This document shows positions 28,006 to 36,030 of a stretch of 64,000 nucleotides of DNA, piece by piece. The notes beneath the pieces are model-generated. The model saw nothing but the letters and a program-made list of their open reading frames with translations, searched no databases and was not told the DNA's origin. Source of the DNA: Aurantiacibacter luteus (GTDB taxonomy: Bacteria; Pseudomonadota; Alphaproteobacteria; Sphingomonadales; Sphingomonadaceae); assembly GCF_001010945.1 (NCBI RefSeq), contig NZ_LBHB01000003.1, positions 150,311-214,310 on the forward strand, read 5' to 3'. Each line of letters opens with the position of its first letter. The stretch's first letter is position 1. The translations under genes were made by a program, and so were the position numbers.

Positions 28006-28816
28006 GTGCCGCCTCGGGAAAGGCGGGAAGCTTGGCGATGTCGTCGGGTTCGTGCTGGATCACCACGGTCGCGCCGTAGGCCTCGGCCATCCGCTTGAAG
28101 CGGTCGAGCGAGGCGAGCGAATCGGCGCGGTCGTCGTTGAAGGTGGGCACGCGGTCGTGCTCGTAATTGCTGGTGTAATGGGCGAGGTCACCGGTCAGCA
28201 TGACCGGGCCCATGTCCGCAAGGCGCACCAATAGCGCGTGGTGGCCGCCGGTGTGGCCGGGCATGGCGAGCAGCTTGACCGTGCCGTCGCCGAACAGGTC
28301 GAGGTCGCCGCCGACCTGCCGCACCTCGGCCCCGCCATCGAGCCAGGGGACGAACAGGTCGCGGTTCACCCATGGCGAGCCCGCCTCGATCACCGCCCAG
28401 TCCGCGCGGCCGATCACCAGCGTCGCCTGCGGAAAATCGCGCGCCTGCCCGACGTGGTCGTAATGGTAGTGGCTGATGCCGACGTAATCGACATCGGCCG
28501 GGGCAACGCCGAGTTGCGCGAGTTTCTGCACCAGCGTTTCGCCCATCGAAAACCCGCCGTCGGGGTCGCCGCTGGTCGCGGGATCGATGCCGGTGTCCCA
28601 CACCATCAGGTCGTCGCCGTGACGGATGAGGTAGCAGCTGACCACGAGATCTCGCGTCATGCCGTCAGACGCGCCGGTATCGTCGAAGCCGCCGAGCGGC
28701 ATGGGCTCGGTCGCCTGGCCGCAGTCGATGCGGGTCAGGCTGACATCGGGCGTGTCCTGCGCGGCGAGCGGCAGGGGCAAGGCTAGGGCGGCGAGGATAA
28801 GCGCGGTGCGGATCAT
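28001..28816 (-). CDS. exported metallo-beta-lactamase-fold hydrolase (AHL-lactonase-like)
   Basis: 271 residues. A signal peptide ([15 protein letters not shown]) precedes an MBL domain with the zinc motif SHYHYDHVG, a second ligand in [15 protein letters not shown] and the C-terminal IQHEPDD. HxHxDH with this arrangement is shared by N-acyl-homoserine lactonases and related lactonases, so a role in removing signal molecules or other lactones is possible. The signal peptide places it in the periplasm, unusual for AHL lactonases. Its ATG overlaps the leuC stop (ATGA). Confidence 0.82.
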   Translation of the reverse strand: MIRTALILAALALPLPLAAQDTPDVSLTRIDCGQATEPMPLGGFDDTGASDGMTRDLVVSCYLIRHGDDLMVWDTGIDPATSGDPDGGFSMGETLVQKLAQLGVAPADVDYVGISHYHYDHVGQARDFPQATLVIGRADWAVIEAGSPWVNRDLFVPWLDGGAEVRQVGGDLDLFGDGTVKLLAMPGHTGGHHALLVRLADMGPVMLTGDLAHYTSNYEHDRVPTFNDDRADSLASLDRFKRMAEAYGATVVIQHEPDDIAKLPAFPEAAH

Positions 28817-30246
28817 TCGGTCAACTCCCTCACATCGGTCAAACGCCCCGTTACCGCGGCTGCTGCCGCCATCGCCGGGCTGACGAGGTGCGTGCGCGCG
28901 CCCGGCCCTTGGCGACCGACGAAGTTGCGGTTGCTGGTGCTGGCGCTGCGTTCGCCCGGCGGCACCTTGTCGGGGTTCATGCCGAGGCAGGCCGAGCAGC
29001 CGGGTTCACGCCATTCGAGGCCGGCTTCTGTGAACACGCGGTCCAGCCCCTCGGCTTCCGCCTGCGCCTTGACGAGGCCCGAGCCGGGGACGACGATGCC
29101 CCACTTGACGGTCTCGTGCTTGCGCCGTCCGCGCAGCACCTCCGCCGCGGCGCGCAGGTCTTCGATGCGGCTGTTGGTGCACGAGCCGATGAAGACGTTC
29201 TGCACCTCCACCTCGCGCATCGGCGTGCCGGGCACGAGGCCCATGTAATCGAGACTGGCGCGGGCCGCCTCCTGCTTGGCCGGGTCGGCGAAACTGTCGG
29301 GCGAGGGAACCGTGGCGCCGATGGCGACAACGTCTTCCGGGCTGGTGCCCCAGGTGACGGTCGGCTCCACCTCGCTGGCATCGATTATGACGCTCTTGCC
29401 GAAGATCGCGCCGGGATCGGTACGGAGGGTCTGCCAGTAGGCGACGGCGCGCTCCCAGTCCTCGCCGCGCGGAGCGAGCGGACGGCCCTTGAGGTAGGCA
29501 AAGGTCGTCTCGTCCGGCGCAATCAGGCCGCCGCGCGCGCCGCCCTCGATGCTCATGTTGCACACCGTCAGACGACCCTCGACGCTCATCGCCTCGAACA
29601 CCTCGCCACGATATTCGATGACGTGCCCGGTGCCGCCGGCCGTGCCGATCACCCCGATGATGTGCAGGATGAGGTCCTTGGGCGTGATGCCGGGGCCGAG
29701 TTCGCCCTCGACCCGGACTTCCATCGTCTTCGACTGGCGCAGCAGCAGCGTCTGCGTGGCGAGCACGTGCTCCACCTCGCTGGTACCGATGCCGAAGGCC
29801 CATGCGCCGAGCCCGCCGTGGCAGGCGGTATGGCTGTCTCCGCACACGATGGTGGTGCCCGGTAGTGAGAAGCCCTGTTCCGGCCCGACCACGTGGACGA
29901 TGCCCTGCTGGCGCGAGGTCGCGTCGAAATAGCGGATGCCGAATTCGGGCGCGTTGCGCTCCAGCGCGGCGAGTTGCTCGGCGCTTTCTGCATCGAGGAT
30001 CGGCACGCGGTTGCCTTGCGCATCGACGCGCGGCGTCGTCGGCAGGTTGTGGTCGGGCACGGCCAGCGTCAGTTCGGGGCGGCGAACCGTGCGGCCCTTG
30101 GCGCGCAGGGCTTCGAACGCCTGCGGACTGGTGACCTCGTGGACGAGATGGCGGTCGATGAAGATCAGGCAGGTGCCGTCCTCGCGCCGCTCGACGACGT
30201 GGGCGTCCCAGATCTTTTCGTAGAGGGTGCGGGGTCTGCTTGCCAT
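28813..30246 (-). CDS. leuC: 3-isopropylmalate dehydratase large subunit
   Basis: 477 residues of the aconitase family. [12 protein letters not shown] at the start, [25 protein letters not shown], the [4Fe-4S] ligands CTNSR near 350 and SACLGMNPD near 410, and the [12 protein letters not shown] loop are all visible. It makes the isopropylmalate isomerase with LeuD. It is the first gene of a minus-strand unit leuC - lactonase-like - glycosylase - 51-aa peptide - leuD, linked by overlaps, which should be leucine-pathway regulated as a whole. Confidence 0.97.
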   Translation of the reverse strand: MASRPRTLYEKIWDAHVVERREDGTCLIFIDRHLVHEVTSPQAFEALRAKGRTVRRPELTLAVPDHNLPTTPRVDAQGNRVPILDAESAEQLAALERNAPEFGIRYFDATSRQQGIVHVVGPEQGFSLPGTTIVCGDSHTACHGGLGAWAFGIGTSEVEHVLATQTLLLRQSKTMEVRVEGELGPGITPKDLILHIIGVIGTAGGTGHVIEYRGEVFEAMSVEGRLTVCNMSIEGGARGGLIAPDETTFAYLKGRPLAPRGEDWERAVAYWQTLRTDPGAIFGKSVIIDASEVEPTVTWGTSPEDVVAIGATVPSPDSFADPAKQEAARASLDYMGLVPGTPMREVEVQNVFIGSCTNSRIEDLRAAAEVLRGRRKHETVKWGIVVPGSGLVKAQAEAEGLDRVFTEAGLEWREPGCSACLGMNPDKVPPGERSASTSNRNFVGRQGPGARTHLVSPAMAAAAAVTGRLTDVRELTE

Positions 30247-30344
30247 GCGGGCGGGATAGCGCGGTGTGACATTAAGGCCAAGCAGCGCGGCAAAACGCTT
30301 TGTCGTGTCTTGGAAAATTAATCTTCGCGCGCTAACTTACACGC

Positions 30345-30752
30345 ATGTCAGCCATCCCCTTCTCCATGCCGATCCGTATCCTGCCCGAAGACATCGACTT
30401 CATGGGGCACGTGAACAATTCGCGTTATCTCAACTGGGTGCAGGACGTGGTGCTGGCCCATTGGCGCAAGCTCGCCCCGGCGGAAGAGGTCGCGGCCAAG
30501 GCCTGGGTCGCGCTGAAGCACGAGATCACCTATCGCCGCCCGGCCTTCCTGGACGACGAGGTGATCGCCGAGACGGTGCTGGAGAAGATCGCCGGCGCGC
30601 GCAGCTTCTACAACACGGTGATCCGCCGCGGCGAGGAGGTGCTGGCCGAGGTGCAATCCATGTGGTGCTGCATCGACAGCAAGACGCTGCGCCCCGCGCG
30701 CATCGACAAGGACATCGCCGCCAGCCACTTCGGCCTGCCGCGCGAGGGCTGA
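30345..30752 (+). CDS. hotdog-fold acyl-CoA thioesterase
   Basis: 135 residues of the 4-hydroxybenzoyl-CoA thioesterase type. The motif EDIDFMGHVNNSRYLNWVQD carries the catalytic Asp and the hallmark HVNNxRY. It hydrolyses acyl-CoA thioesters; the physiological substrate is unknown. It is divergent from leuC, with about 100 bp of intergenic DNA, and is followed by crtW at a 54-bp gap on the same strand. A shared transcript with crtW-crtZ is possible but not shown. Confidence 0.85.
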   Translation: MSAIPFSMPIRILPEDIDFMGHVNNSRYLNWVQDVVLAHWRKLAPAEEVAAKAWVALKHEITYRRPAFLDDEVIAETVLEKIAGARSFYNTVIRRGEEVLAEVQSMWCCIDSKTLRPARIDKDIAASHFGLPREG

Positions 30753-30806
30753 GGCTTCAGGCAACGTTTGCGTTGCGGGGGGCAAGTGCCTATTTCCGCC
30801 GGTGAA

Positions 30807-31580
30807 ATGCCCGCAAGCTCGCTCCCCCATGCCGCGCCGCGCAGCGCCGTGCAGACAGCCATCGGGCTGGGGCTCGCGGGTGCGCTGTTCGCCGGCTGGC
30901 TGGGGCTGCATGTCTTTGCAATGTTCGTGTTCGAGCTGACCTGGCAGACGCTGGGAGCAGGACTGCTCATGGCGCTCGTCCAGTGCTGGCTCTCGGTCGG
31001 CCTGTTCATCGTCAGCCACGATGCCATGCACGGCTCGCTCGCGCCCGGCAGGCCGCGGCTCAATTCCGCCGTCGGTGCCTCCCTGCTGTTCATTTACGCA
31101 GGCTTCGGATGGGCGAAGATGCGGGGCGCGCATTTCGACCATCATCGCCATGCCGGAACCGCGGGCGACCCCGATTTCGACGCCGAGAACCCCGCGCATT
31201 TCGGACGCTGGTACGCGACCTTCCTGCGCCGCTATTTCGGCTGGCAGTCGGCGCTCTACGTCTCGCTGGTCGTCACTGTCTACTGGCTCGTCTTCGACGT
31301 GCCGATGGCGCAGATCGTGCTGCTCTACGGCCTCCCCGCCATCGCCAGCAGCCTGCAGCTGTTCTACTTCGGCACCTATCGCCCGCACCGCCATGCCGAG
31401 CCCGGTTTCGCCGACCGGCACAACGCCCGCTCGGACGATTTTTCCGTGCCGCTCAGCCTCGCAACGTGCTTCCATTTCGGCTATCATCACGAACATCACC
31501 GGTCCCCGCAGACGCCGTGGTGGGCGCTGCCCGCCTTTCGCCGCGCGCAAAGCGAGACAGCGCAGGGCCAAGGAAAGTAG
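30807..31580 (+). CDS. crtW: beta-carotene ketolase CrtW
   Basis: 257-residue membrane di-iron oxygenase introducing a 4-keto group into beta-ionone rings. The fatty-acid-hydroxylase-like histidine boxes are visible: SHDAMHG, HFDHHRHAG and FHFGYHHEHHRS, with YRPHRHAEPG between, in the CrtW order. Four hydrophobic segments flank them. ATG 30807 is preferred; a TTG 39 bases upstream is in frame. It is immediately followed by crtZ (1 bp gap), so ketolation and hydroxylation are co-produced, giving an astaxanthin-type capability if beta-carotene is made. Confidence 0.93.
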   Translation: MPASSLPHAAPRSAVQTAIGLGLAGALFAGWLGLHVFAMFVFELTWQTLGAGLLMALVQCWLSVGLFIVSHDAMHGSLAPGRPRLNSAVGASLLFIYAGFGWAKMRGAHFDHHRHAGTAGDPDFDAENPAHFGRWYATFLRRYFGWQSALYVSLVVTVYWLVFDVPMAQIVLLYGLPAIASSLQLFYFGTYRPHRHAEPGFADRHNARSDDFSVPLSLATCFHFGYHHEHHRSPQTPWWALPAFRRAQSETAQGQGK

Positions 31581-31581
31581 A

Positions 31582-32088
31582 ATGTCGACACCCGCCATCA
31601 TCCTGACCGTTCTCGGCGCGGTCGCCTTCATGGAAGTGTTCGCTTGGTGGGCGCACAAGTACGTCATGCACGGCTGGGGCTGGGGCTGGCACCGCGACCA
31701 TCACGAACCGCACGACAACGCCTTGGAAAAGAACGACCTGTTCGCCGTGGTCTTCGGCTCCATCGTCGTCGCCATGTTCGCCATCGGGTATTACGTGTCG
31801 GACTTCCTGTGGTGGTCGGCGCTCGGCATCACGATCTACGGGCTCATCTACACCGCCATCCATGACGGGCTGGTCCACCAGCGATATTTCCGCGTGGTGC
31901 CCAAGCGCGGTTACGCCAAGCGGCTGGTACAGGCGCACAAGCTGCATCATGCGACTGTCGGCAAGGAGGGCGGAGTAAGCTTCGGCTTCCTCTGGGCACG
32001 CGACCCGGCGGCGCTGAAGGCGGACCTGCGCCGGCAGCGCGAGGCGGGTACCGCCGTGGTGCGCGACAGCGCGGGCGCCGGCCTCTGA
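31582..32088 (+). CDS. crtZ: beta-carotene hydroxylase CrtZ
   Basis: 168-residue membrane di-iron hydroxylase acting at C3 of beta-ionone rings. The HxxxH (AHKYVMHG), HRDHHEPH, HDGLVHQRY and HKLHHAT boxes are present, and the helix pattern is normal. It lies one base after crtW and its stop overlaps a CTG that may start the next gene. The crtW-crtZ pair is known from astaxanthin-producing alphaproteobacteria. Other crt genes are not in the window. Confidence 0.93.
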   Translation: MSTPAIILTVLGAVAFMEVFAWWAHKYVMHGWGWGWHRDHHEPHDNALEKNDLFAVVFGSIVVAMFAIGYYVSDFLWWSALGITIYGLIYTAIHDGLVHQRYFRVVPKRGYAKRLVQAHKLHHATVGKEGGVSFGFLWARDPAALKADLRRQREAGTAVVRDSAGAGL

Positions 32089-32483
32089 CCGACCTTTCCG
32101 GCCAGTGGGACGGCACCTATGCCTACCCCGCAGGCTTCGGCCCGGTCACCCCGTTCCTCGCCACGCTCACCCAGCGCGGCGCGAGCCTTAGCGGCTTCAT
32201 CATCGAGCCGAGCCTGTACGGCCGCGCTTCGGCCGAGGCGCGGCTGGTGGGGGTTGTCGCTGGGGATGCCGTCGACTTCACCAAGACCTATGCGCGTGCA
32301 AGCTTCGGCTACGAGAACCCGGTCGATTACGTGGGCCAGGTCCTCGACGACGGCGAGCGTATCACCGGCGTGTGGAGCCTGCTCGACATGAACGGCACAT
32401 TCGAAATGACCCGTCACGCCTCCCGCGCGGAGGCAGGGGAGCGCGTGGCCGAGGAGGAGTTGTCGCTCAGCGCGCGTAGTTGA
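32085..32483 (+). CDS. uncharacterised protein coupled to crtZ, start codon unusual
   Basis: The frame reads LSGQWDGTYAYPAG, then LATLTQRGASLSGFIIEP and DYVGQVLDDGERITGVWSL, a small beta-rich protein of about 132 residues like many hypothetical sphingomonad proteins with a WxGxY start. No ATG, GTG or TTG occurs before GTG 32247, which would remove the conserved start. A CTG at 32085-32087 overlapping the crtZ stop is the best candidate, relying on translational coupling. The gene ends convergent with the YqaE gene, overlapping by 17 bases. Confidence 0.6.
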   Translation: MTDLSGQWDGTYAYPAGFGPVTPFLATLTQRGASLSGFIIEPSLYGRASAEARLVGVVAGDAVDFTKTYARASFGYENPVDYVGQVLDDGERITGVWSLLDMNGTFEMTRHASRAEAGERVAEEELSLSARS

Positions 32484-32625
32484 CGTAGAGCGCGTGGATC
32501 AGCCCGGGGACGTAGAAGATGAGCGTCAGCACCAGGTTGATGAGCGCGGTCTTGCCTACGCCATGCTTCAGCGCGACGCCGAGCGGCGGGATCAGCACGG
32601 TGAGAATGAGGGTGACGATGGCCAT
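32467..32625 (-). CDS. YqaE/Pmp3-family small membrane protein
   Basis: 52 residues: MAIVTLILTVLIPPLGVALK, then HGVGKTALINLVLTLIFY and PGLIHALYVNYAR. The PPLGVxL and PGxIHA motifs are the signature of the YqaE/Pmp3 (UPF0057) family, two-helix membrane proteins linked to membrane potential and stress in yeast and plants. It is monocistronic here, between sufE and the convergent crtZ-linked gene. It is too short for routine ORF cutoffs but the family match is clear. Confidence 0.9.
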   Translation of the reverse strand: MAIVTLILTVLIPPLGVALKHGVGKTALINLVLTLIFYVPGLIHALYVNYAR

Positions 32626-32700
32626 TGCTGGATGGTCCTGAAAAGAGCGGAGCGACCCGGCGGTTGCCTCATCAACCAGCCGTCGGCGCGCGGGTTCCGT

Positions 32701-33108
32701 TCATCCCCCGGCGATGCGCGCGGCGTGCTCGCGCACCAGCGCGATCATGTTGGGCACCCCTTGCGTGCGGTTGGAGCTGAGCTGGTTCTTGAGGTCGAAC
32801 GGGGCGAGCGCGGCGGTCACGTCCATCGCCGCGACCTCGCCTGCGGGCCTGTCCTGCACCGCGGCGATGACCAGCGCGACGATGCCCTTGGTGATGGCGG
32901 CGTTGCTGTCGGCGAGGAAATGCAGCTTTCCCGCGTCCCCGGTCGGATAGACCCAGACCTGCGCGCTGCACCCGCGCACCAGCGTGGCATCGGTCTTGAG
33001 CGCGGCGGGCATGGGCTCCAGCTCGCGGCCAAGCTCGATCAGCAGGCGATAGCGTTCGTCGGCGTCGAGGAAATCGTATTCCTCGTGGATGTCTTCGAGG
33101 GTTCTCAA
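32701..33108 (-). CDS. sufE: SufE-family sulfur acceptor
   Basis: 135 residues. The SufE core is recognisable: YDFLDADERYRLLIELG, VRGCSAQVWVYP with the active-site Cys near 47, and the ITKGIVALVI segment. SufE takes persulfide sulfur from the SufS desulfurase for Fe-S cluster assembly. No suf operon is in the window, so it is a stand-alone copy. It lies downstream of the psp array, separated by a repeat element (33119-33208), and its start at 33108 follows that repeat. Confidence 0.93.
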   Translation of the reverse strand: MRTLEDIHEEYDFLDADERYRLLIELGRELEPMPAALKTDATLVRGCSAQVWVYPTGDAGKLHFLADSNAAITKGIVALVIAAVQDRPAGEVAAMDVTAALAPFDLKNQLSSNRTQGVPNMIALVREHAARIAGG

Positions 33109-33118
33109 GCCAATCTCC

Positions 33119-33208
33119 GCTCACCCTGAGCTTGTCGAAGGGTTGCCCTTCCACTTCTGGCGACGCGCTAGAAGAAAGGACGATGCTTCGACAAGCTCAG
33201 CATGAGCG
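33119..33208. repeat. dispersed inverted-repeat element, copy 1
   Basis: CTGAGCTTGTCGAAG (33126-33140) and CTTCGACAAGCTCAG (33186-33200) are exact inverted arms with a 45-base spacer, flanked by CTCACC and CATGAGCG. A second copy with one arm mismatch is at 47926-48010. Elements with this core are scattered through many bacterial genomes and fold into a long hairpin. Here it separates sufE from the psp array. Confidence 0.85.
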
Positions 33209-33224
33209 GATTGGTGAAATTTCG

Positions 33225-33467
33225 TCACAGGTCCACCCCGCTGGCGATCGCTTCCAGCTTGCGGATGCGTTCCTTGAGGTCGGCGATCTCGATGCGCGCC
33301 ATGCCCTCGGGCGATCCGCGCTCCATGTCGGCGGGCAGGCTGCGCAGCTCCAGCTCGCGGCTCTTGAGCGCCAGCCAGCCCTGCCAGCCGAGCAGCGCCG
33401 CGCCCGCGGTGATGGCCAGGGCCAGCAGGGTGGTGGCGGCGTAAAGCATGTCGATATCCATCGTCAT
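33225..33467 (-). CDS. small PspB-like membrane protein, psp array member 5
   Basis: 80 residues. One helix (LYAATTLLALAITAGAALLG) is followed by a charged coiled coil ending IADLKERIRKLEAIASGVDL. The end resembles the PspB coiled coil, though the LERIVTD motif is degenerate. Ribosome site AGGATGACGATG-like before the start; a second ATG two codons later is possible. Last gene of the array, seven bases after member 4, so probably in the same transcript as pspABC. Function unknown; inferred to belong to envelope-stress sensing. Confidence 0.65.
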   Translation of the reverse strand: MTMDIDMLYAATTLLALAITAGAALLGWQGWLALKSRELELRSLPADMERGSPEGMARIEIADLKERIRKLEAIASGVDL

Positions 33468-33473
33468 CCTCCG

Positions 33474-33722
33474 TTAGTTGTCGCGAAGCGCCTCGATCTC
33501 GTCGGCCGTGCGCCGGGCGGGATCGGTGGCGATGCGTTCGAGCACTTTCACCCGCTCGCGCAGGTCGGCTAGCTCGGCGCGGGCCTCGTCGCGCTCGCCG
33601 CGAAGCTGCGCCGTCTCGGCCTCGTCGCGCCCGGTCCGGCGTTCGCCGCTGTCGCGGGTAAAGACCTTGACCAGCGCCGACATGACGATTGCGACGATGG
33701 CAACGACGGCCCAGCTGCTCAC
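33474..33722 (-). CDS. small PspB-like membrane protein, psp array member 4
   Basis: 82 residues. A single helix near the N-terminus (WAVVAIVAIVMSALVKVF) is followed by an acidic/basic heptad stretch with RERVKVLERIATDPARRT and EIEALRDN. The motif VLERIATDP pairs with VLERIVTDP in member 3 and VLERIVTDR in member 1. Its start overlaps the member 3 stop (ATGA). The layout, helix then coiled coil with this motif, is the same as in PspB (VERLVASDNPDF). Confidence 0.75.
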   Translation of the reverse strand: MSSWAVVAIVAIVMSALVKVFTRDSGERRTGRDEAETAQLRGERDEARAELADLRERVKVLERIATDPARRTADEIEALRDN

Positions 33723-34015
33723 GACGCGATCTCCCGCTCGGCACGCATGTCGCGCAGCGCGTCGATCTGGCGCGAGAGGTCGGCACCGGGATCGGTAACG
33801 ATGCGTTCGAGCACGCGCAGTCGGTCCTCCAGGTGCGCCTGAATCTCGCCGGGCGCGGCGGCCTGCGCGGCCTTGGCCTCCTCGATCCGCGCCTGCAATT
33901 CGAGCTTGCGCTCCTTGTGCTCCTGCTCGCGCTTGTTGATCATGTAGGCGAAAGGGAACACGATCATCAGCACCAGCAGCACGAAGGTGAAGATGCCCAT
34001 CAGGTCGGGGTCCAT
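33719..34015 (-). CDS. small PspB-like membrane protein, psp array member 3
   Basis: 98 residues. Helix FTFVLLVLMIVFPFAYMI near the N-terminus, then a long charged coiled coil (KREQEHKERKLELQARIEEA) and a C-terminal EDRLRVLERIVTDPGADL followed by QIDALRD. It is the longest clear copy of the shared motif. The start overlaps the stop of the 47-residue member 2 (TGATG) and the end overlaps member 4. The tail predicts cytoplasmic helix bundles. Confidence 0.78.
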   Translation of the reverse strand: MDPDLMGIFTFVLLVLMIVFPFAYMINKREQEHKERKLELQARIEEAKAAQAAAPGEIQAHLEDRLRVLERIVTDPGADLSRQIDALRDMRAEREIAS

Positions 34016-34158
34016 CAGGCGCGCTCCCTCTTCTGCGGCTGGCGCCCGGCGTTCCATTTCGCCAGCGGACCCTTGCCGTGAAGTCCGGCGACGGTCAGCG
34101 ATACCGAGGTGACGATGGTCACCGCGATGATCCAAAACTCGACGTTCACCTGTTCCAT
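34015..34158 (-). CDS. 47-residue membrane peptide, psp array member 2
   Basis: MEQVNVEFWIIAVTIVTSVS begins one helix, then a basic tail GKGPLAKWNAGRQPQKRERA. There is no coiled coil, so it differs from the other members. Start and stop both overlap the neighbours by TGATG, which supports real translation. Too short for routine ORF cutoffs. It may be a helper subunit of the small-protein set. Confidence 0.68.
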   Translation of the reverse strand: MEQVNVEFWIIAVTIVTSVSLTVAGLHGKGPLAKWNAGRQPQKRERA

Positions 34159-34484
34159 CACACCTGCTCCTTCTTCGCGAAGTCGAGCGCCACGCCGCTG
34201 TCGTCTCCGAGGCCGCGGGCATCCTCGCGGCGCTGGTCGCGCAGGGCCTCGATCTGGTCGGCGAGGTCGTAGCCGCGATCGGTGACGATGCGTTCGAGCA
34301 CGCGAACGCGGTCTTCCAGGTCGGCGATGCGCGCCTTTTCGGCGGAGGTGTCGGGGGCCTTCGGGGCGGCCGCGTGGCGTCGCTCCTCGTAGGCCATGCG
34401 CTTCTCCTCCAGCTTGCGCTTGTTGGTGGTGATCACGATCATGATGACCATGATGATGCCAAGGATCGGAATGAGCTCGGCCAT
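34158..34484 (-). CDS. small PspB-like membrane protein, psp array member 1
   Basis: 108 residues. N-terminal helix IPILGIIMVIMIVITT, a basic juxtamembrane coil (KRKLEEKRMAYEERR), a linker of Ala/Pro, then ADLEDRVRVLERIVTDRGYD and QIEALRDQRRED. The C-terminal motif is shared with members 3 and 4. It starts 36 bases after pspC and is probably cotranscribed with it. The core motif mirrors the PspB coiled coil, so it is best seen as a PspB relative. Confidence 0.78.
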   Translation of the reverse strand: MAELIPILGIIMVIMIVITTNKRKLEEKRMAYEERRHAAAPKAPDTSAEKARIADLEDRVRVLERIVTDRGYDLADQIEALRDQRREDARGLGDDSGVALDFAKKEQV

Positions 34485-34520
34485 GTCGTGTCTATCTCCC
34501 TGTCTCGGTGGTGGCGCGGG

Positions 34521-34904
34521 TCAGCGCAGGCGTTCGATCTCGGCAGTGAGGCTCGGGTTGGAGCTGACGTAGTAGCTCTCCACGTTCGCCAGCCGGCGGT
34601 CGACGTCCTTCATCTGCGCGCGGATCTGCCGGGCGGTGCGCTTCGGGTTCTGCCGTACGCCCTGCCAGTACTCGGTTTCCTTCGCGTCCTCGGCATAGAG
34701 ATGGGCGGGCTTGCGGTTAAGCAGCACGGCCATCACGATATAGGCCGGGATGACGAGCGGGAAGAAGCCCATGATCGTCAGGAAGATGGCGCCCAGGCGG
34801 ATCCAGATGGCGTTGATGCCGGTGTAATCCGCGATGCCGGCGCAAACCCCGGCGATCTTGCCGTTCTGCTTGTCCTTGTAGAGCGTTGTGCGCGGGCTGT
34901 TCAC
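34521..34904 (-). CDS. pspC: phage shock protein C
   Basis: 127 residues. The PspC domain (LYKDKQNGKIAGVCAGIADY, then INAIWIRLGAIFLTIMGFFP) holds one helix and a polytopic turn, followed by a long cytoplasmic tail with a leucine/charged heptad (RQIRAQMKDVDRRLANVESY). PspC helps PspA sense inner-membrane damage and releases PspF. The start is GTG 34904, overlapping the pspB stop (GTGA). The tail is longer than in the second PspC-like protein at 22129. Confidence 0.93.
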   Translation of the reverse strand: MNSPRTTLYKDKQNGKIAGVCAGIADYTGINAIWIRLGAIFLTIMGFFPLVIPAYIVMAVLLNRKPAHLYAEDAKETEYWQGVRQNPKRTARQIRAQMKDVDRRLANVESYYVSSNPSLTAEIERLR

Positions 34905-35197
34905 AGGCGTTCTCCCTTCTTCTCGGCGAGCAGCATCTCGAGCTCGCGCAGCGGCAGGTTGTCGACTTCTCGGTCGTGCTGGATGCGCGGCGGCACGAAG
35001 TCGGGGTTGTCGGAGGCGACCAGCCGCTCGACCGTGTCCATCCGTTCGTCGAGCCGCTTGGCGAGGCTGTAGAGATCCTCCAGCAGCGCCTCGTCGTCGG
35101 TGGTGATCGTCGCCGCGGTCTTCCACTTGGTGACATAGTGCATCACCAGCCACGGCAGGGCGATGAAGATGCATACGATGGCGAGCACGTCGTCCAT
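34901..35197 (-). CDS. pspB: phage shock protein B
   Basis: 98 residues, somewhat longer than E. coli PspB (74). One N-terminal helix (AIVCIFIALPWLVMHYV) is followed by a coiled coil (SLAKRLDERMDTVERLV) and a C-terminal LPLRELEMLLAEKKGERL. PspB binds PspC in the membrane and relays stress to PspA. It lies 3 bases after pspA and couples to pspC by overlap. Members 1, 3 and 4 downstream repeat the same helix-coil plan. Confidence 0.92.
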   Translation of the reverse strand: MDDVLAIVCIFIALPWLVMHYVTKWKTAATITTDDEALLEDLYSLAKRLDERMDTVERLVASDNPDFVPPRIQHDREVDNLPLRELEMLLAEKKGERL

Positions 35198-35200
35198 GGC

Positions 35201-35896
35201 TTAATTCCCTTCCTGATCCTTCTTCGCGTCGCCGGTCAGACCCAGCGCGCGCTTCATTTCCTCGAGTTCGTCCTCGACCTTGTCGTTGCCTTCGAGCGCG
35301 GCGAACTGGTCGGCCAGGCTCTCGCCACCGCCGCTGATGTTCAGCGCATCGGCGCGGCCCTCGGCGTAGTCGACGCGGCGTTCGAGCTGGTCGAAGCGGG
35401 TCAGCGCCTCGTCCACGCGCTCGTTGGTCATCAGGCTCCTCAGCTTCACGCGGTTCTCCGCGCTTTCGAGGCGCGCGGCGATCTGGCTCTGGCGGCTGCG
35501 GGCCTCGCGCAGGCGGTGCTGCAGCTTGGCGATGTCCTGCTCGTAGGCGCGCAGCGCATCGTCGAGCACGGCGATCTCCTGCTTGAGCTGGTCGACCATG
35601 TCGGTTGCCTTGCGCTTTTCCACCAGCGCGGCGCGGGCAAGGTCCTCGCGGTCCTTCGACAGAGCCAGCTGCGCCTTTTCGCCCCAGTCCGCCTGCAGCC
35701 GGTCGAGCTTCACCGTGTGGCGATGCATCTCCTTCTGGTCGGCGATGGTGCGCGCGGCGCTGGCGCGGACCTCCACCAGGGTTTCCTCCATCTCGAGGAT
35801 GATCATGCGGATCATCTTCGCAGGGTCGTCCGCCTGGTCGAGCAGTTCGTTGAAATTGGCCGCGATGATGTCACGGGTACGCGAGAAAATGCCCAT
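35201..35896 (-). CDS. pspA: phage shock protein A, membrane-binding effector
   Basis: 231 residues from ATG 35896. It begins MGIFSRTRDIIAANFNELLD, the amphipathic membrane-binding helix of PspA/IM30, then a long helical bundle with MRMIILEMEETLVEVRASAA. It binds damaged inner membrane and inhibits PspF. GGAGG sits eight bases before this ATG. The same frame stays open to ATG 36034 and would add 46 residues (starting MSDDRNPLTPIGKGLARAGS) ahead of the amphipathic helix, so a longer form cannot be excluded; that ATG overlaps the preceding small gene. Confidence 0.9.
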   Translation of the reverse strand: MGIFSRTRDIIAANFNELLDQADDPAKMIRMIILEMEETLVEVRASAARTIADQKEMHRHTVKLDRLQADWGEKAQLALSKDREDLARAALVEKRKATDMVDQLKQEIAVLDDALRAYEQDIAKLQHRLREARSRQSQIAARLESAENRVKLRSLMTNERVDEALTRFDQLERRVDYAEGRADALNISGGGESLADQFAALEGNDKVEDELEEMKRALGLTGDAKKDQEGN

Positions 35897-36030
35897 CCAG
35901 TTGCCTCCGGAGTATACGGCACGCGAGGTCGGGGTGGGGCTGGTGCGCAGGCGCTCGATCTCCTGATCGAGACGCGAACCTGCGCGCGCCAGACCCTTGC
36001 CGATCGGCGTCAGCGGGTTGCGGTCGTCGC

